64,000 bases of DNA from an uncultured Pseudomonadota bacterium (GTDB taxonomy: Bacteria > Pseudomonadota > Alphaproteobacteria > UBA9219). The notes below the pieces were generated by a model. It saw nothing but the letters and a program-made list of their open reading frames with translations, was not told the origin of the DNA and searched no databases. Positions 62,456-64,000 of this stretch are shown here, in pieces; position 1 is the stretch's first letter; each line of letters begins with the position of its first letter. The position numbers were made by a program, and so were the translations under genes. The stretch covers positions 41,714 to 105,713 of the forward strand of contig CAIXHP010000008.1 in assembly GCA_903919315.1 (NCBI GenBank), written 5' to 3'.

Positions 62456-63070
62456 ATGGCGCGACGCACCAAGGATGAAGCCGAACAAACCCGCAGCGCG
62501 ATTCTCGACGCGGCGGAAAGGGTCTTTTACCGTGGCGGCGTGGCCCGCGCGTCCTTGCAGGAAGTGGCCGAGGACGCCGGAGTGACGCGCGGCGCGGTCT
62601 ATTGGCATTTTCGCAACAAGATCGAACTGCTGGACGCGATGGCGCAGCGCGTGCTGTTGCCGCAGGAGGATATCCTTGATCAACTTGCGGCCAGCGATAC
62701 GCGCGCGCCTTTGGAGGATCTTCACCGCGCCTGCCGCGACGGGCTGAAGCTGATGATGAACGACCCGCAGCGGCGGCGCGTGTTCACGATCTTGACGCAG
62801 CGCTGCGAATACATCGAGGAGATGGCTCCGGTGATGGAGCGGCGTGCAGCGTGCAAGGGGCGGATGCTGGATCGCTTTGTGCGCTTGTTTCTGCGGGCGC
62901 AAACGTTAAAGCAACTGGCCCCCGGCTGGCCCCCGCGCGTGGCCGCCTCGACGTTGCAGGCGCTGATGTCCGGGCTTATCGTTAACGGGCTGGAAGGCAA
63001 GCCGGGTCGGACGCTCGATAGGGCGAACGCGGCCTGTCTGGCGGCCTTTTTCCGCACGCTGGGGCGTTAG
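62456..63070 (+). CDS. TetR-family repressor of the efflux operon (AcrR-like)
   Basis: 204 residues. N-terminal TetR HTH (RSAILDAAERVFYRGGVARA, then SLQEVAEDAGVTRGAVYWHF). The C-terminal ligand domain is of the AcrR/TtgR kind (DPQRRRVFTILTQRCEYIEE, LFLRAQTLKQLAPGWPPRVA). Divergent from the efflux operon with the AcrR-like palindrome between them. It likely senses efflux substrates and relieves repression. Confidence 0.9.
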   Translation: MARRTKDEAEQTRSAILDAAERVFYRGGVARASLQEVAEDAGVTRGAVYWHFRNKIELLDAMAQRVLLPQEDILDQLAASDTRAPLEDLHRACRDGLKLMMNDPQRRRVFTILTQRCEYIEEMAPVMERRAACKGRMLDRFVRLFLRAQTLKQLAPGWPPRVAASTLQALMSGLIVNGLEGKPGRTLDRANAACLAAFFRTLGR

Positions 63071-63226
63071 GCGGCGGCTTTTTGGTTGCGGCGCTTGACT
63101 CAATCGCGGCCTCCTGCCTATAAAGCCCAAATTGGAAGCAAGGCGGCCCGGTGGGGCGCTGGCGGTATTCGCGCTTTCACCCGATAACTTCAACGAAGGT
63201 TGCCGCGTCTGCGGCGGAGGATTGTT

Positions 63227-63523
63227 ATGGCTCGTGTATGTTCTGTGACTGGCAAGAAGCCCCATTTCGGCAACAAGGTCAGCCATGCCAACAACAAATC
63301 CCGTCGTCGCTGGCAGCCGAATCTGCAGGTTTGCTCGTTCCCGTCCGAGATTATGGGCAAGATGATCGCCTTGCGCCTGACCGCGAACGGCATCCGCACC
63401 GTCGAACACAACGGCGGCATCGACGCGTGGTTGCTGAACACCCCCATGAGCCGCCTCAGCGAAACAGCGCGCAAGCTGCGCAAGCAGCTGCAAAAGGCGC
63501 AAGAACGCACCAAGGCAGCGTAA
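63227..63523 (+). CDS. rpmB: 50S ribosomal protein L28
   Basis: 98 residues from ATG 63227, with GGAGG 6 bases upstream. Sequence [20 protein letters not shown], then [14 protein letters not shown], is typical L28 of alphaproteobacteria. Complete; a ribosomal large subunit component. It stands alone, as is usual outside the rpmBG pair. Confidence 0.97.
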   Translation: MARVCSVTGKKPHFGNKVSHANNKSRRRWQPNLQVCSFPSEIMGKMIALRLTANGIRTVEHNGGIDAWLLNTPMSRLSETARKLRKQLQKAQERTKAA

Positions 63524-63815
63524 GCTTAGCTCGTTTTTCTCTGCGATTTCTCTCCAAACGGGAGCGTCATTCCCGCGAAGGCCCCGTCACGGGGGCACAC
63601 AGCCTCTATCCGTGATAAAGGGTCAGATATGGTAACGGGGATAAGTCCCGGGGACGCGGCTCGGTTGCTGGGCGTGGTATGGTCAACGCTTTGCAAGTCC
63701 ATCAAGGTGGGAGCCCATTAACTCGGTACGTGAGAAGTATATTAACGGAATATTAGACTTGTCAATTTAGGATTTAGGTGTAGACTTTAGAAACGTTTGC
63801 CAGAAAGGATGTCGC
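63524..63815. other. Intergenic region with a partial dispersed repeat
   Basis: 292 bases. Near 63565-63600 it has GTCATTCCCGCGAAGGC and CCCCGTCACGGGGG, resembling a common alphaproteobacterial intergenic repeat. An AT-rich promoter-like stretch follows at 63730-63790. No gene is seen. Confidence 0.4.
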
Positions 63816-64000
63816 ATGCGCCACGCCTCATTGAAGGTCCTTTGTCTTGCTGCGCTTTTTGCGCTTGGCTCCGTTCCGGCGCAGGCAGGGCAATTGTTCC
63901 CGCCCGAAAACCAACGCACCGGCGGCTCCTGCACGGATGGTCAGGTGCTTGGTTGGAGCGGCGACTCGGTGAAATGCACTAATCCTACCCCCGGCGTTAA
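63816..64000 (+). CDS. Secreted protein, 3'-truncated by window end
   Basis: About 61 codons visible from ATG 63816 (AAAGGA 8 bases upstream). Signal peptide MRHASLKVLCLAALFALGSV with cleavage near AQA-G. The mature part begins GQLFPPENQRTGGSCTDGQV and has Cys residues in SCTDGQVLGWSGDSVKCTNP, a pattern seen in Cys-containing secreted repeat proteins. The rest lies outside the window. Confidence 0.6.
   Translation, partial: MRHASLKVLCLAALFALGSVPAQAGQLFPPENQRTGGSCTDGQVLGWSGDSVKCTNPTPGV

Overview
The window is 64 kb of GC-rich, densely coding bacterial chromosome with no plasmid or virus backbone. The gene content points to an alphaproteobacterium. Supporting genes are dsbB beside coq7 (ubiquinone hydroxylation), a complex-I NDUFA9-type reductase, MotA and MotB, a TolB/Pal-associated CpoB, a tandem cold-shock-domain protein, and a gene-transfer-agent (GTA) type cluster with a GTA_holin_3TM holin. 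A free-living, flagellated, deep-branching lineage (Rhodospirillales or Micavibrionales-like) is a reasonable guess. The sequence alone does not fix the order.

Layout. 1-946: 3' part of a CCA-adding enzyme. 960-2220: a LexA-type XRE/S24 repressor divergent from a DUF6456-like protein. 2705-15592: a co-oriented block resembling a GTA or domesticated prophage (small and large terminase, portal, prohead protease, capsid, connector, adaptor, DUF2460, a giant DUF2163/tail-tip fusion, DUF2793, small membrane protein, endolysin, holin). 15596-34387: housekeeping genes, including pheA, a histidinol-phosphatase-like gene, a flippase/PIG-L/glycosyltransferase group, hydrolases, a Fic protein, a penicillin-acylase-family protein, an O-GlcNAc-transferase-like protein, a CNNM/CorC protein, cpoB, dsbB and coq7. 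34501-37825: a single-gene type ISP-like restriction-modification enzyme beside tRNA-Gly. 37894-63523: apaG, motAB, a cold-shock protein, alpha-2-macroglobulin, an acyltransferase, a CheY/Hpt-like pair, miaB, an NDUFA9-like protein, an Hsp70-like three-gene operon, an RND efflux operon with divergent TetR regulator, and rpmB. 63816-64000: start of a secreted protein.

The most unusual part is the GTA-like block. The adaptor gene abuts the DUF2460 gene with no gap, and no tail terminator, tube, chaperone or tape-measure gene lies between them. The NlpC/P60 gene is also missing, and DUF2163 is fused to the tail-tip protein. The portal gene has one in-frame TAG, and the connector gene has a one-base frameshift whose restored frame ends in a TGATG junction with the next gene. 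The lysis genes and most head genes are intact. No integrase or attachment site is visible. The block is either a domesticated, tail-reduced particle system or a prophage/GTA remnant caught early in decay.

A second theme is a GC-rich hairpin repeat (core like CTCCCCCTCAAGGGGGGAG) scattered through the window. It sits between genes, has been amplified together with a copy of the terL 3' end, forms a MITE-like pair at 21885-22180, and has entered coding sequence in four places.
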